Below are positions 54,378-63,195 of a stretch of 64,000 nt of DNA, one piece after another. The notes below the pieces were generated by a model. It made no database searches and was not told the origin of the DNA. It saw only the letters and a program-made list of their open reading frames with translations. The stretch covers positions 186,001 through 250,000 of the forward strand of contig JBAGRR010000001.1 of the NCBI GenBank assembly GCA_036924835.1, read 5' to 3'. This stretch comes from Nitrobacteraceae bacterium AZCC 1564. Lineage in GTDB: Bacteria; Pseudomonadota; Alphaproteobacteria; Rhizobiales; Xanthobacteraceae. The translations under genes were made by a program, and so were the position numbers. Each line of letters starts with the position of its first letter. Within the stretch, counting starts at the first letter, position 1.

Positions 54378-54885
54378 CGCACTCTCCATATCCGCAGCAC
54401 GCTTGAGACAAGCAGCAACGGTAACAGCATACGCTCTCTCCCGCGATAACCCGAAGGAGTTACCTCGCGGCATGATTAAGCCTTAAGTCGTAGAAGGGGA
54501 GATCGATGCCCCTACAACCCATCGCAACGGTTCCCCGCTTTTTCTCTGAGCATACGCGAGAGAAAACTTACGCATCATGCTGATGCTTCGATCGCTGCTC
54601 TAACAATGGTGCAGCACTTTCCGTCAAATTCGCTCGTCAATTCATGGACATCCGAAATGTCCAATGTGCTGGGCGCAAATTATAGGCATGCACATTCATT
54701 GCGCTTGAACGTTGGGCCTTCTGATTTAGCCTCAACTCGTCAACTAGATGGGAAGTTTGTTAATCGAGCGATTAACGTCATTACTCCTTCCGATCTAACG
54801 ACTTCTCCTGACTGCCAATGGCGGCGGCTGGATTGGATGAACGCAAGGCGCGGTGATCGGCACCGTGACCGGCGATGGAGGCTGC
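54378..54885. other. regulatory region of the monooxygenase cassette
   Basis: About 500 bases with no supported gene. It holds the palindrome at 54759-54776 and an AT-rich part (54590-54780) fitting a promoter. A smaller palindrome-like stretch near 54490-54515 (AGGGG and CCCCT) may form a hairpin. Confidence 0.5.
54759..54776. promoter_or_regulatory. perfect palindrome, candidate GntR operator
   Basis: GTTAATCGAGCGATTAAC is an 18-base sequence with perfect 8-base arms around AG. It lies 110 bases before the GntR regulator gene that opens the transporter-monooxygenase cassette. FCD-type GntR proteins bind such short palindromes, so auto-control is inferred. Confidence 0.55.
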
Positions 54886-55644
54886 ATGCTCGGAATTGAC
54901 GACGCCGGGACCTCTTCCATCACGTATCGCGAGATCAAACGCCGGATCGTCGATCTGTATTATGAGGTTGGCGAAAGGCTCTCTGAAACGCGTCTCGCGG
55001 AAGATCTCGGCGTTGGCCGCTCGCCTGTGCGTACCGCGTTGCTGCGCCTGAAGTCCGAAGGATGGATTGATATCTCGCCGCAAAGCGGCACCTACATCAA
55101 AGCACTTACGCCGCACGAAATCCGGGAAGTCGCGGATTTGCGGGCACTTCTCGAAATGCGTGCGGCCAGCGTTGCCGCGATGCGGATTTCTGACGATGTC
55201 CTGCGCGAGTTGCGTGCAGAGTTCATCGAGCGTGAACGTGACGTCAACAATGGCGAGGCAGATGCGTTCATCGCGATGGACAATCGTCTGCATGCTGCAA
55301 TCTACGACGTCACCGACAATTCGCTAATCCGCAACATCCTGCTCGATCTGCGCGACAAGGTGCAATGGATCCGGCGCGTGTGTGCCGTGTCCAACGAACG
55401 CGTGCAAGACGGATACAAAGAGCTGGAACGTATCCTCGCAGCACTTGAGCAACGTGATGAGGGGCAGGCCGCATCAGCCATGCGCGATCACGTCAAAAGT
55501 GCAGCAGCGTTCTGCGAGCAGCTCGAAGTCCAAAAGCTGCGACGTCAGCCGCGCGCCCGTTTCATTGTCGATCAGCTTCGATCGAGCATCGCACCGTTTG
55601 AGAACGAGACGCCACCCGCGGGTGCTTTTGGGAAGGACATCTGA
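54886..55644 (+). CDS. FCD-type GntR transcription regulator
   Basis: A 252-residue regulator. Winged helix at about residues 12-75 (YYEVGERLSETRLAEDLGVG, RSPVRTALLRLKSEGWIDI), then the FCD effector domain (EIREVADLRALLEMRAASV, DNRLHAAIYDVTDNSLIRNI) whose Asp/His residues usually bind a metal and a carboxylate ligand. ATG 54886 follows GGAGG; the frame is open to 54853. It is followed after 3 bases by the transporter ATPase and so belongs to the operon it probably controls. Confidence 0.93.
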   Translation: MLGIDDAGTSSITYREIKRRIVDLYYEVGERLSETRLAEDLGVGRSPVRTALLRLKSEGWIDISPQSGTYIKALTPHEIREVADLRALLEMRAASVAAMRISDDVLRELRAEFIERERDVNNGEADAFIAMDNRLHAAIYDVTDNSLIRNILLDLRDKVQWIRRVCAVSNERVQDGYKELERILAALEQRDEGQAASAMRDHVKSAAAFCEQLEVQKLRRQPRARFIVDQLRSSIAPFENETPPAGAFGKDI

Positions 55645-55647
55645 ACC

Positions 55648-56463
55648 ATGCTGGCAACCGCAAACGCTACTCCTTTCGTGGTCGAGAAACCGCAGGCTTC
55701 GGCCGTGGTGACGCTAAGAGACGTCACCAAGATCTACGACACCGCCGCCGGCGGCACTGTCCATGCGCTCAGCAAGATCAATCTTGACATCCGTGCGGGC
55801 GAATTCGTGTCCGTGCTCGGCGCATCTGGATGCGGCAAGACCACGCTGCTTCGGATCATCGGCGGTCTTGAAGATGGCTATGGCGGTGAATTGAAGTTGC
55901 GCGGACGCTCTGGTGGAGGCTCGCATCAGGATGTCGGCATCGTGTTCCAGGATGCCAATCTCTTGCCCTGGCGCAGCATTCTTCAAAACGTCCTACTGCC
56001 GGCGCAGGTGCTTGAACTCGATAAGGATGCATCGCTGGCGCGAGCGCGCGAGTTACTTGAACTCGTCGGCCTGAAGGGATTCGAGGACAAGTATCCGTTC
56101 GAGCTGTCCGGCGGCATGCGGCAGCGCGTCTCGATCGCCAGATCTTTGATCCACGACCCATCGATTTTGCTGATGGATGAACCATTCGGGGCACTGGATG
56201 CGCTGACCCGCGAGATCATGAACGAAGAGGTTCTCAAAATCTGGGATCGGACCAAGAAGACGGTATTCATGATTACCCATTCGATCACAGAAGCCGTGTT
56301 CATGAGTGACCGCGTGGTGGTGATGTCGCCGCGCCCAGGACGCGTCATTGCCGAAGTGGATATTCCGTTGCCGCGTCCCCGCAAGCTCGAAATGCTGAGC
56401 GAGGAGCGGTTCGGCACGCTCACCAAAGATCTTCGGCGTCTCCTGGACATTCGCACGGTTTAA
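55648..56463 (+). CDS. SsuB/TauB-type ABC transporter ATPase
   Basis: A 271-residue ABC ATPase of the nitrate/sulfonate/taurine class. Walker A GASGCGKTTLLRI, Q-loop GIVFQDANLLPWRSILQNVL, signature LSGGMRQRVSIARSL, Walker B SILLMDEPFGALD and the H-loop MITHSITEAVFMSDR are all intact. It energises uptake together with the next two genes. The start is 3 bases after the regulator gene. Confidence 0.94.
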   Translation: MLATANATPFVVEKPQASAVVTLRDVTKIYDTAAGGTVHALSKINLDIRAGEFVSVLGASGCGKTTLLRIIGGLEDGYGGELKLRGRSGGGSHQDVGIVFQDANLLPWRSILQNVLLPAQVLELDKDASLARARELLELVGLKGFEDKYPFELSGGMRQRVSIARSLIHDPSILLMDEPFGALDALTREIMNEEVLKIWDRTKKTVFMITHSITEAVFMSDRVVVMSPRPGRVIAEVDIPLPRPRKLEMLSEERFGTLTKDLRRLLDIRTV

Positions 56464-56488
56464 CGCTCGGGATCGTGAGGTAGTTACA

Positions 56489-57319
56489 ATGGCCATTGAT
56501 GCATCCGCCGCCGCTGAAATCCCGGCGTCCCGCAAGCGACACCGATTGCGATGGAAGGCATTTTTCAGCTCGGATACGCTGGTATCGTTCCTCGGTTTCG
56601 TTCTGCTCGCATGTGTGTGGGAGCTCGCCGTCTATCTCTTCAAGATCCCTGACTTCATCCTGCCGGCGCCATCGGCGATTGCGCTGTCGCTGTATCGCGG
56701 CCTCGCGTCCGGCGTCTTTGTTTATAACTTCCTCGTCACCGCGTTCCAGACGCTGGTCGGGTTCGTCATTGCGGCTGTCATCGGCACTGCGATCGGAGCC
56801 GCCGTCGCGCAATTCAGCATCATCGAGCGTGTGGTTTATCCGTGGCTGGTCGCACTGCAGACGCTACCGAAGATCGCGCTGGCCCCGTTGATCATCATCT
56901 GGGCGGGGTACGGCATCTCTTCGAAGATCATCATCGTGGCACTGGCCGCAATCTTCCCTGTACTGGTGAACACCATCATGGGCCTGAAGTCCTGTGATCA
57001 GGGCAAGCTCGATCTCATGCGTTCGCTTGGCGCTGGGCGATGGGAGACTTTCCGGACGGTACGCTTGCCCAATGCGTTGCCCTTCATCTTCGCTGGGCTG
57101 AACGTCGCCATCGTGCTCGCGATCCTGGGCTCGATCGTCGGTGAGTTTGTCGGCTCCAAAGCAGGCTTGGGCAATCTGATCCTGGAAGCGAACTTCCAAT
57201 TCGATGTGGCGCGCATTTTCGCCGTGCTGGTGATCCTCGGCGTATTCGGCGTCTTTCTCAGTCATCTCATGCGCATGGCGCAGCGCCACTTCCTGTTCTG
57301 GAACAAGGCACTGACCTGA
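56489..57319 (+). CDS. SsuC/TauC-type ABC transporter permease
   Basis: A 276-residue permease with six membrane helices. The class features are FILPAPSAIALSLYRGL, the stretch LQTLPKIALAPLIIIWAGYG and the EAA loop region DLMRSLGAGRWETFRTVRLP. It forms the channel with the SsuB-type ATPase encoded 25 bases upstream. The binding-protein gene starts 41 bases downstream. Confidence 0.94.
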   Translation: MAIDASAAAEIPASRKRHRLRWKAFFSSDTLVSFLGFVLLACVWELAVYLFKIPDFILPAPSAIALSLYRGLASGVFVYNFLVTAFQTLVGFVIAAVIGTAIGAAVAQFSIIERVVYPWLVALQTLPKIALAPLIIIWAGYGISSKIIIVALAAIFPVLVNTIMGLKSCDQGKLDLMRSLGAGRWETFRTVRLPNALPFIFAGLNVAIVLAILGSIVGEFVGSKAGLGNLILEANFQFDVARIFAVLVILGVFGVFLSHLMRMAQRHFLFWNKALT

Positions 57320-57360
57320 CACCTAGCGAAATTGCCGGACAATGAAAGGTAAGGACTACA

Positions 57361-58416
57361 ATGCGTAGGATCTGTCTATCCCTGTGTTCACTGACGATGC
57401 TTTTCAGTCTCGGCCAACAGGCCGATGCCCAAGAGAAAGTGGTCTATGCGGTCACCACGTCCAACATCTCCGTGGGCCATGCCGCGCAATCGTCAATTCC
57501 CCTGGCGCAAGGATATTGGAAAGCCGAAGGTCTCGACGTTGAGGTGGTGGGCTTGTCCGGAGCCACCGCCGGCATTCAACAAGTCGCGAGCGGGCAGGTA
57601 GACTTCGCCACTGTCGGCCCCGATGCATTGCTTGTCGCACGTGGAAAGGGACTGAAGGTCAAAGCCGTCTACACCTATGCGCGCAAGTCGATCTATCGGA
57701 TCGTGGTGCCGGAAGACGACCCCATCAAGACGCTGGCAGACTTCAAAGGCAAGACCCTTGGTGCGCCGGACATGTCCGCAGGCTCAGTGCCTTTTGCCCG
57801 TGCCGCATTGTCGGCCGCAGGTGTTGATCCGCAAAGCGGCGTGAAGTGGCTCTCGGTCGGCATTGGCGGACAAGCTGCCAATGCGTTTCGCCAGAAAGCC
57901 ATTGACGGATGGGCCGCGTGGGACACCGTCATCGCGTCGCTGGAGAACAACGGCTTCAAGTTTCGCTATATCGATCCGCCATGGATCGATGAAATCCTCG
58001 GCAACGTGATGATAGCCCGCGAAGAGACCATCGAGAAGCGGCCTGATCTCGTTGTGAAGGTCGCGCGCGCGATCGCCAAGTCGTCTATCTTCGGCCTCAC
58101 AAATCCGGACGCAGCGCTCCGTAATCACTGGAAAATGTATCCGGAAACCAAGCCGCAAGTTGTGAACGAAGAAACGTTTCGTCAGGCGCGTCGCATTTTC
58201 GATTCCCGCTTCGATCTCACCAAACTCGAGCCGGGCGTGAAGTGGGGTGAGAATATGCCAACGCAGTGGAAGCGTTTGGCCGGCATCAGCATCGAAGAGG
58301 GGTTGGTGCCGAAGGGCTTCGATGTGAGCGCATGCTACACCAATCAGTTCATTCCGCAGATCAACGATTTTGACCAGAAGGCTATCGAGGCCGCGGCAAA
58401 ATCCTCCAGTTGGTGA
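57361..58416 (+). CDS. NMT1/SsuA-type ABC transporter binding protein
   Basis: A 351-residue periplasmic protein. Signal peptide MRRICLSLCSLTMLFSLGQ, cleavage near ADAQE. The NMT1/SsuA-like fold shows QGYWKAEGLDVEVVGLSGAT, GQVDFATVGPDALLVARGKG and DFKGKTLGAPDMSAGSVPFA. It should bind an organosulfur compound, pyrimidine or other small organic ligand; the pocket cannot be read from sequence. A hairpin follows its stop. Confidence 0.93.
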   Translation: MRRICLSLCSLTMLFSLGQQADAQEKVVYAVTTSNISVGHAAQSSIPLAQGYWKAEGLDVEVVGLSGATAGIQQVASGQVDFATVGPDALLVARGKGLKVKAVYTYARKSIYRIVVPEDDPIKTLADFKGKTLGAPDMSAGSVPFARAALSAAGVDPQSGVKWLSVGIGGQAANAFRQKAIDGWAAWDTVIASLENNGFKFRYIDPPWIDEILGNVMIAREETIEKRPDLVVKVARAIAKSSIFGLTNPDAALRNHWKMYPETKPQVVNEETFRQARRIFDSRFDLTKLEPGVKWGENMPTQWKRLAGISIEEGLVPKGFDVSACYTNQFIPQINDFDQKAIEAAAKSSSW

Positions 58417-58424
58417 TGGCAAAG

Positions 58425-58448
58425 GGGTGCGCGCGATCTCGCGCACCC
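58425..58448 (+). other. intra-operon hairpin after the binding-protein gene
   Basis: GGGTGCGCG (58425-58433) and CGCGCACCC (58440-58448) form a 9-bp GC stem 8 bases after the binding-protein stop, with no T-run. Such hairpins often protect the binding-protein part of an operon transcript. Confidence 0.6.
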
Positions 58449-58499
58449 ATCAACTTCCAAGGAAAGCATCGGCTTGGCTCGGCGTACAGGGAGAAAGAG

Positions 58500-59897
58500 A
58501 TGACACGACGTACAGATCAAATGCGACTGGGAGCTTTTTTTCATCCCACGGGCAACCATGTTGCAGCCTGGCTGGACAAGGGTGCGCAGATCGACGCCGG
58601 CACCAATTTTAAGCACTATGTTCAACTGGCGCAGACCGCCGAGAAGGCAAAGTTCGACCTGATCTTCCTCGCGGACGCCATCGCCACGCGCGACGGAAAT
58701 CTTCAGGCATTGCGCCGCTGGCCACAATACATGGCATATTTCGATCCCGTCACCTTGTTGGCGGGAATTGCGGCCGTCACACGCAATATCGGGCTTGTTG
58801 CCACTGCCACCACCAGCTTCAACGAACCCTATCATGTCGCGCGCAAATACGCCTCGCTCGATCACATCAGCGGCGGGCGATCAGGCTGGAACGTCGTCAC
58901 CTCGTCAAATGCATCCGAAGCGTTCAACTTCGGCCGCGACTCTCACTATGGTCACTCTGAACGTTACGAACGTGCCGATGAATTCGTGAAGGTGGTGAAG
59001 GGTCTTTGGGACAGTTGGGATGATGACGCTTTCGTAAGGGACCGCACATCCTCGCTCTATTTCGATCCGGATAAGCTGCATTTCCTCAATCACAAGGACA
59101 AGCATTTCTCTGTCCGTGGCCCGCTGAATGTCGCGCGGCCACCGCAAGGTTATCCTGTCATATTTCAGGCAAGTGCCTCCGACACCGGCAAGGAGCTGGC
59201 CGCGCAGATCGCCGAGGTGATCTTTACGCCTCTCCACGACTTGGAGCATGCGCAGAAATTTTATCGAGAGCTGAAAGATCACGCTGCGAAGTATGGGCGT
59301 AGCGACGATGATCTCGTAGTGATGCCGGGTCTCAATGTTGTGGTGGCAGAAAGCGAAGCCGATGCGGATGAGAAGATCCGGTATCTGCAGAGCTTGATCC
59401 ATCCGGACGTCGGTAAGGAACTGCTTTCGACCGCGCTCGGCGGCATTGATCTCAGCGATTGCGATGTCGACGAACCGCTTCCTGACCGCATCATTTCTCA
59501 GGAAGAGCGAAAGAACAATTCGCGCGTGTCCTACATGTTCAAAGGCAAGCCGACGCTTCGCCAAATGTACGAAAACTTCGGAACAGGACGCGGCCAGCGC
59601 ACGATCAAGGGGACGCCGACCGCGATCGTCGATCAAATGGAAAAATGGTTTCTGAGCCGCGCTGTAGACGGTTATTTGATTCAGCCGCCCATTCTTCCTG
59701 CCTCCCTTGATGAATTCGTCGAGAAAGTTATCCCCGAACTGCAGAACAGGGGACTCTTCCGCACCGAATACACTGGTGCGACATTGCGCGAAAATCTCGG
59801 CCTGCGGCGGCCGCCAAGCCAATACGCGCTCGGCGCAGAAGGTGTGCCACACGCCGCCGTCGTCGGAGACAGAGATCTCGCCAGGGAAATGCAATGA
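58500..59897 (+). CDS. FMN-dependent monooxygenase of the NtaA/SnaA/DszA type
   Basis: A 465-residue LLM-class flavin monooxygenase. Family features: LGAFFHPTGNHVAAWLD, KAKFDLIFLADAIATRDGN, ISGGRSGWNVVTSSNASEA, NFGRDSHYGHSERYERADEF and the later GTPTAIVDQMEKWF. NtaA, EmoA, DszA, SnaA and related enzymes oxidise nitrilotriacetate, EDTA, dibenzothiophene sulfone or other compounds with FMNH2 made by a partner. Gene order suggests the substrate is brought in by the SsuABC-like transporter. GGGAG eight bases before ATG 58500 sets the start. It overlaps the reductase gene by 4 bases. Confidence 0.93.
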   Translation: MTRRTDQMRLGAFFHPTGNHVAAWLDKGAQIDAGTNFKHYVQLAQTAEKAKFDLIFLADAIATRDGNLQALRRWPQYMAYFDPVTLLAGIAAVTRNIGLVATATTSFNEPYHVARKYASLDHISGGRSGWNVVTSSNASEAFNFGRDSHYGHSERYERADEFVKVVKGLWDSWDDDAFVRDRTSSLYFDPDKLHFLNHKDKHFSVRGPLNVARPPQGYPVIFQASASDTGKELAAQIAEVIFTPLHDLEHAQKFYRELKDHAAKYGRSDDDLVVMPGLNVVVAESEADADEKIRYLQSLIHPDVGKELLSTALGGIDLSDCDVDEPLPDRIISQEERKNNSRVSYMFKGKPTLRQMYENFGTGRGQRTIKGTPTAIVDQMEKWFLSRAVDGYLIQPPILPASLDEFVEKVIPELQNRGLFRTEYTGATLRENLGLRRPPSQYALGAEGVPHAAVVGDRDLAREMQ

Positions 59898-60433
59898 GTG
59901 CTGTGACGGCTTTCGATGGCGATCCGACTGCAGAGCCCGAGGCGTTTCGCCGGTGTCTTGGGCAGTTTGCGACTGGCGTGACAGTCGTAACTGCGAACAC
60001 CCGCGGGGGGCTCGTCGGGCTTACGGTCAACTCATTCGCGTCGGTGTCACTCAACCCGCCGTTGATCCTTTGGTCGATCAACGTGGCATCCGGCAGCTAT
60101 GCCAAGTTCAGTACAGCCGACAGCTTCATCATCAATGTGCTGGCCGAAGATCAGATCGCGCTGTCGCAACATTTCGGCCGTTCGGGCGTCGACAAGTTCA
60201 ACGGTATCGCGTGGTCAAAAGGCCTCAACGGCGCACCGATACTGGACGGCGTTGCCGCCTTCTTCGAGTGCAGCCGCGAATCCGAACACCGGGGCGGAGA
60301 TCATCTCATTCTCGTCGGCCGGGTTCAGCGCGCCGTGCAGTTTGACCGCAACACGCTCCTATTTGCACAAGGGCGCTATCGCATCGCTGCTGATCACCCA
60401 GGCGAGAAGGAAATCGTTCGCGCTGCTTGCTGA
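59894..60433 (+). CDS. flavin reductase family protein, partner of the monooxygenase
   Basis: A 179-residue flavin reductase. FRRCLGQFATGVTVVTANTR at the start, GLTVNSFASVSLNPPLILW and FIINVLAEDQIALSQHFGR are family marks. It should supply FMNH2 from NAD(P)H to the monooxygenase whose stop overlaps its start (ATGA). It ends the cassette and is convergent with the Na/Pi cotransporter gene 7 bases away. Confidence 0.94.
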   Translation: MSAVTAFDGDPTAEPEAFRRCLGQFATGVTVVTANTRGGLVGLTVNSFASVSLNPPLILWSINVASGSYAKFSTADSFIINVLAEDQIALSQHFGRSGVDKFNGIAWSKGLNGAPILDGVAAFFECSRESEHRGGDHLILVGRVQRAVQFDRNTLLFAQGRYRIAADHPGEKEIVRAAC

Positions 60434-60440
60434 GAAGATA

Positions 60441-62090
60441 CTATGATACGCGGCTTGGACGAAGTGCTCCGGTTCGCTCAAGCACGGGATAGGCCGCAGC
60501 GGCAATGATGTGGGAGTTGATCTGCTTAATATCCCGTAGCAGATCGAGATGGATTGAGCTCGCCTGCGCGGCCTGAAGATCATTTGTCCTTAGCCGATCG
60601 AAATGCGAGGCAGTCGCCTTCGCCTCTGCATCTCGAAAAGCCGCTTTCTCCTCGACAAGCATGCGCGCTGTCCGTTGGTCTTCGGTCACGAACAGCGATG
60701 CCGCAGTCTTGAGGTTGGTGGAGAGGCGGACGATCATTTCGTTAAGAGCCTTCTTTTCATCCTCGGAGAACACCAGGCCGCGTTTCAATCTCTTGGATGC
60801 GTGAGGCAGGAAATTCTGATCCACGACATCGCCGGCCTGCTCGATGTTCATCGTGAAAGTCAGGATTTCATTCAGGCGCCGTTGATCGGAGTCGTTAAGT
60901 CCATCTGGATCAATCGAGGTGAGATAGGCCTTGATTGCGGTATTGAGCTTGTCCAGCACGTCTTCGCGCCGTCTGGTTTCGACGAGCAGTCTGCGGTCTT
61001 CCTTCGTCAATCCGGCATTGACGCCCTGGAGCATCTCGTCCAGGACATCCGCAAGCCGCAGAGCTTCGCGTGAAGCGGCACCGAGCGCGACGATGGGCGT
61101 CTCCTTCGCCGCAGGATCAAGATAAAGCGGCCGAGCCGGATCGGCGGGGTCGACACGGTCCGGCAGCCAGAAACGCAGCAGCCGCGCATAGGGTGTCAGC
61201 AGCGGCAGCGAGACCGCGGCAACGATAAGATTGAACAGAGTGTGAAAGTCAGCGACAGCGCGCGCGCTGGTTGGCTCGACCGACGCCATGAATTGGCTGA
61301 TCGGTCCGAGAAAACCGATTGCAGCGGTAATACCAAGCAAACGTCCGATAAGATTGCCAAAAGGCAGGCGTTTGGCGGCGGGATCATTCGTATGCGGCCC
61401 CTCGATCAAGGGATTGATCGCAGTTCCGAGATTGGCACCAAGGACGAGGGCGAATGCAGAATCAAGCGGTACGACGCCTTTGGTTGCTAACGAGGTGATA
61501 AGCAGCACGATAGCGACGCTGGAATGAGCTGCCCATGTAAGGATAGCCGCAAAACAGACGTCCAGAATCCAGGACGCTGAAACCGCAGTAAACACCACGC
61601 CGAGCACGGGAGAGTTCTCGTGGCTCGTCATAAGATCTAGAAGTTGGCGCAACGCCAACAGCATCAGGCCGAGACCAATGAAGACACGACCAAGATCGTG
61701 CGCCCGCGTGCGCGAGTCCCTGCGAAACATCAGCATGCCGATAAGGATCAGTGCCGGTGAGATCAGGACAACGTCGAACGACAGAACCTGAACGATGAGG
61801 GTGGTGCCCACATTGGCGCCAAGCATCACTGCCAATGCCGGAACAAGATCGACCAGACCGCTGGCCGCGAAGCTCGCCGTCATCAGTCCGGTGGCGGTGC
61901 TGCTTTGAAGGATGGCGGTGACGCCGATCCCGGCGAGGAAAGCCCGAACGCGGTTCTTCAGGGCGCGGCCAAGGGAGGCACGAAGCGATGAGCCGAAGGC
62001 GCGCTGGATTCCGGTTTGCACCATGTGCGTGCCCCACAGCAGCAACGCGATGGAGCCCGCGAGGTCGATCAAGGCAACGACTGCCGTCAT
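60441..62090 (-). CDS. Na/Pi cotransporter family protein with PhoU-like tail
   Basis: A 549-residue membrane protein of the NptA/PNaS family. Two repeats of the QSSTA motif type are seen, first in GVTAILQSSTATGLMTASF and again as LTWAAHSSVAIVLLITSLA, with GANVGTT and GANLGTA partners. The last 200 residues are a helical PhoU-like domain. It should import phosphate or a similar anion with sodium. AAAGGA precedes the ATG. It follows the DeoR-type regulator gene after 18 bases, so the two form one operon. Confidence 0.92.
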   Translation of the reverse strand: MTAVVALIDLAGSIALLLWGTHMVQTGIQRAFGSSLRASLGRALKNRVRAFLAGIGVTAILQSSTATGLMTASFAASGLVDLVPALAVMLGANVGTTLIVQVLSFDVVLISPALILIGMLMFRRDSRTRAHDLGRVFIGLGLMLLALRQLLDLMTSHENSPVLGVVFTAVSASWILDVCFAAILTWAAHSSVAIVLLITSLATKGVVPLDSAFALVLGANLGTAINPLIEGPHTNDPAAKRLPFGNLIGRLLGITAAIGFLGPISQFMASVEPTSARAVADFHTLFNLIVAAVSLPLLTPYARLLRFWLPDRVDPADPARPLYLDPAAKETPIVALGAASREALRLADVLDEMLQGVNAGLTKEDRRLLVETRRREDVLDKLNTAIKAYLTSIDPDGLNDSDQRRLNEILTFTMNIEQAGDVVDQNFLPHASKRLKRGLVFSEDEKKALNEMIVRLSTNLKTAASLFVTEDQRTARMLVEEKAAFRDAEAKATASHFDRLRTNDLQAAQASSIHLDLLRDIKQINSHIIAAAAYPVLERTGALRPSRVS

Positions 62091-62108
62091 GATCGAATCC
62101 TTTCGCTC

Positions 62109-62900
62109 TCAGGCGGCTATCACCCGGCCTTCAGCGGCGACGTGAATGTTGCCGGAATATTGCTCGGCAACCGGCTGAAAATCGGCTGGTAGCGGTCTGT
62201 CAGTAAAGAAGTGATGGCAATCGTTCAGATGTCCGGCCCGCACGGTGGCGTTGCGGCCGAACTTGCTGGCATCTGCGACGAGCAGGGCGGTCCGGCAGTT
62301 GCCAACAATGGCCTGACGGGCCTGCACCTCGCCGGAATAGAAGTCCAGCAATGTGCCATCTTCATCGATGCCGCCGACACCGAAGATTCCGAAATCCGCT
62401 TTGAATCGGGAAAAGAAATTCACCGCGGTATCGCCGATAATATCCCGGTCGAAAGGACGCAACGTTCCGCCAGCGATGGTGATTTCCACATCAGGGTTGC
62501 GTGCGAATGCCGCTGCAACATTGAGGTTATTGGTAATCACACGAAGGTCCCTGCGGCTCGCAAGTGCCTGCGCAACGTATTCGGGCGTTGTTCCTAAGCC
62601 GATCATGAGCGAAGCACCGCCTTCAGGAATGAACTCGGAGACGGCAGCTGCGATCCGCCGCTTGGCTTCGGGGTTCAGGCCCTGACGGCTGCCATAGGCA
62701 ATGTTTTGGTCCTGTACTGGAAGACTCACGCCGCCATGGACGCGGCGCAGCAAACCCTGATCGCAGAGCTGGTTCACCATCCGCCGAACGGTCTGCGGCG
62801 TAACCTCGAACTGCCCGGCGAGATGATCGATGGAGGCGAAACTCTCTTCGCGCACGATCTCCAATATTCGGGCTTGCCGCTTGGTTATGATTTTCAGCAT
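62109..62900 (-). CDS. DeoR/GlpR-type transcription regulator
   Basis: A 263-residue regulator. The N-terminal helix-turn-helix (KRQARILEIVREESFASID, VTPQTVRRMVNQLCDQGLLR, RRVHGGVSL) and the C-terminal sugar-phosphate-sensing domain (EGGASLMIGLGTTPEYVAQA, FGIFGVGGIDEDGTLLDFYS) are typical of GlpR-like proteins. GlpR senses glycerol-3-phosphate. It precedes the Na/Pi cotransporter gene and is divergent from an ABC-transporter gene. Operator-like sequences lie between. Confidence 0.92.
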   Translation of the reverse strand: MLKIITKRQARILEIVREESFASIDHLAGQFEVTPQTVRRMVNQLCDQGLLRRVHGGVSLPVQDQNIAYGSRQGLNPEAKRRIAAAVSEFIPEGGASLMIGLGTTPEYVAQALASRRDLRVITNNLNVAAAFARNPDVEITIAGGTLRPFDRDIIGDTAVNFFSRFKADFGIFGVGGIDEDGTLLDFYSGEVQARQAIVGNCRTALLVADASKFGRNATVRAGHLNDCHHFFTDRPLPADFQPVAEQYSGNIHVAAEGRVIAA

Positions 62901-62925
62901 CGGGCCCCGCTGTCACAAAACCTTA

Positions 62926-62989
62926 TCATTCGAACTCTAAATGTGCATTTTATATTTCATTCGATCAAGTGTTATGTTCATATGAACAT
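62926..62989. promoter_or_regulatory. operator region between the GlpR-type regulator and ABC gene
   Basis: ATGTTCATATGAACAT at 62974-62989 is a perfect 16-base palindrome whose halves equal the ATGTTC / GAACAT ends of the GlpR operator. Two further copies of TCATTCGA lie at 62926-62933 and 62957-62964, 31 bases apart (about three helical turns). Together they make this a likely operator cluster for the adjacent regulator. Confidence 0.6.
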
Positions 62990-63195
62990 CTGGAGGGAAA
63001 CCAAACGCGGCGAAAACAACAGCAAACGCCTGCCGATGCTGGACGACCGGGCGTGGAGCGTTCCGCGTCTGTGGCGTCGTTCGGCATTCGTTGGCCGCAA
63101 ACCATGTCAACCGGGAATGACTTTACGAATTAAAGTGCTGCCGCGGGACTTTGCGCGCGCTGGCCGCATACGAGTTCATTGAACAGGTCCAAGCC

